IMG/VR virus record: IMGVR_UViG_3300021376_002614
Span: 1 to 48,537 of that record
Direction: 5' to 3' (one strand)
DNA: 48,537 nt
Source: a virus
Under the pieces are notes generated by a model. The model was given only the letters and a program-made list of their open reading frames with translations. It did no database searches and was not told the origin of the DNA. Numbering within the stretch: position 1 is the stretch's first letter; each line of letters starts with the position of its first letter. Position numbers and translations under genes: made by a program. This document shows, in pieces, positions 47,838-48,537 of this stretch.

Positions 47838-48537
47838 TTATTGTGGAGTAGCGATTTGGCCTGCATCAGGACGTAACTTTAAATGACGGTCAATAAGATC
47901 ATCTAGCTCGCTATTCTGTCCTTTTAGTTTAGCCATATCTGCCGCTAACAGAGCTAGTTCTTGTTCTTCTTGAGGTGTCAGACCTGCTGCCGCTGCCGGT
48001 GCCGTTGCCGCTGCCGGTTTTGTACCAGATCCTGTTGCTGGCTTTACTGGTGCAACTGGCTTAGCTGGCTCAGCTGGCTTAGTACCAGCGCCACCCATCA
48101 TGGCTGCTGCACCTAATGCACCAGCTGCTGCACTACCAGCTGCAACTTTGCCTGGATTACGAGCGATAGCCGCACCAGTTTGTTGTGGCAAATTTTTACC
48201 ACTAGGTAAATTTGTGGATCTTGGATTGCTTACACCTGTTTTAAACTTTTGAAAGCCTTTGCCAATTCCTTTAAATACATCGCCAATACCTTCATCAGCA
48301 ACTTGTGGTTGACTTTCTAGTTGACTTAATCTTTCGCGTAAAGCCGCGATTCTTTCTGCTTCGGTCATTTTATTTTCCTTTATCGATTCTGCCAGCTTTA
48401 CATCTGGAAATTGTTTCATAGCAGCTTGGGTTTGAGGACCCATTTTTCCGTCTGCTGTAATTTTAGCACCTTTTGCTTTTAATTGTTGTTGTAGTGCGAA
48501 TACTTTTGGATTCCCACCAGCCGGAACTTGTGCAGCA
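47838..48537 (-). CDS. Peptidoglycan-binding-domain protein, 5' end outside window
   Basis: The frame remains open to the window edge, so the ATG at 48443 is internal. The N-terminal visible part (PKVFALQQQLKAKGAKITAD and GKMGPQTQAAMKQFP) is a peptidoglycan_binding_1-type motif. The rest is a Lys/Glu helical stretch, a GIGDVFKGIGKGFQKFKTG segment, and a long Ala/Pro/Gly/Lys low-complexity linker (GSAAAGALGAAAMMGGAGTK) before a helical, charged C-terminus. It is probably a virion or lysis-associated protein that contacts the cell wall. It ends at the terminator at 47771-47798. Confidence 0.72.
   Translation of the reverse strand, partial: AAQVPAGGNPKVFALQQQLKAKGAKITADGKMGPQTQAAMKQFPDVKLAESIKENKMTEAERIAALRERLSQLESQPQVADEGIGDVFKGIGKGFQKFKTGVSNPRSTNLPSGKNLPQQTGAAIARNPGKVAAGSAAAGALGAAAMMGGAGTKPAEPAKPVAPVKPATGSGTKPAAATAPAAAAGLTPQEEQELALLAADMAKLKGQNSELDDLIDRHLKLRPDAGQIATPQ

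Noticed and set aside
48354-48443. ATG at 48443 as the true start of the last gene
   Set aside because: The peptidoglycan-binding motif continues upstream in the same frame to the window edge.
1-48537. tRNA genes, CRISPR array or integrase
   Set aside because: None was recognised by reading; a tRNAscan-SE run would be decisive for tRNAs.

Overview
The window is a fragment of an AT-rich tailed-phage genome with T4-like replication genes. It carries a T4-type family B DNA polymerase with all motifs intact, a sliding clamp, a T4 RNase H-type 5' nuclease, a DsbA-like small DNA-binding protein, ThyX, a MoxR ATPase / VWA metallopeptidase pair, a HIT protein and tail-fibre-like genes. Genes are packed, usually with ATGA or TAATG overlaps. 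The mix resembles marine T4-like myoviruses of cyanobacteria or SAR11-type hosts; the host assignment is inference. I recognised no tRNA, rRNA, CRISPR array, integrase or insertion sequence. No gene-free stretch exceeds 300 bases.

Layout. (1) 1-1956, plus strand: the 3' end of a tail-fibre-like gene and a second probable virion protein. (2) 2009-14686, plus strand: a chain of genes whose members from 2353 on overlap by 1-8 bases. It encodes two GT8-like glycosyltransferases (one split by carbohydrate-binding-like repeats), a DGD-motif transferase-like protein, five radical SAM proteins (four with an N-terminal twitch domain) and three SGNH-hydrolase-like proteins. (3) 14678-24281, mixed strands: a cobalamin-type radical SAM/methyltransferase-like fusion, a methyltransferase, a 2OG-Fe(II)-oxygenase-like protein, a kinase plus nucleotidyltransferase with a broken HAD domain, a radical SAM protein with permuted domains, and further transferase and methyltransferase-like proteins. 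(4) 24261-31661, minus strand: thyX, small conserved phage genes, the VWA/MoxR pair and the RNase H-like nuclease. (5) 31663-43343, minus strand: queE, folE, a nucleotide-sugar dehydrogenase, HIT, cupin, GT-B glycosyltransferase, queD-like, MDR and Gfo/Idh oxidoreductases, and a tRNA-guanine-transglycosylase/DpdA-like enzyme. (6) 43343-48537: clamp, polymerase and dsbA-like on the minus strand, a small secreted HExxH protein on the plus strand behind a consensus sigma70 promoter, and a partial peptidoglycan-binding protein.

How it fits together. FolE, QueD-like, QueE and the DpdA-like transglycosylase form most of a pathway that makes a 7-deazaguanine base from GTP and could insert it into phage DNA. 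QueC is not in the window. The sugar dehydrogenases and glycosyltransferase interleaved with these genes could build a further decoration or serve a separate glycan route. The large radical SAM / glycosyltransferase / SGNH / methyltransferase block next to the tail-fibre genes is the least explained part. It looks like a phage-borne modification island for a glycan or peptide, and its substrate is unknown.
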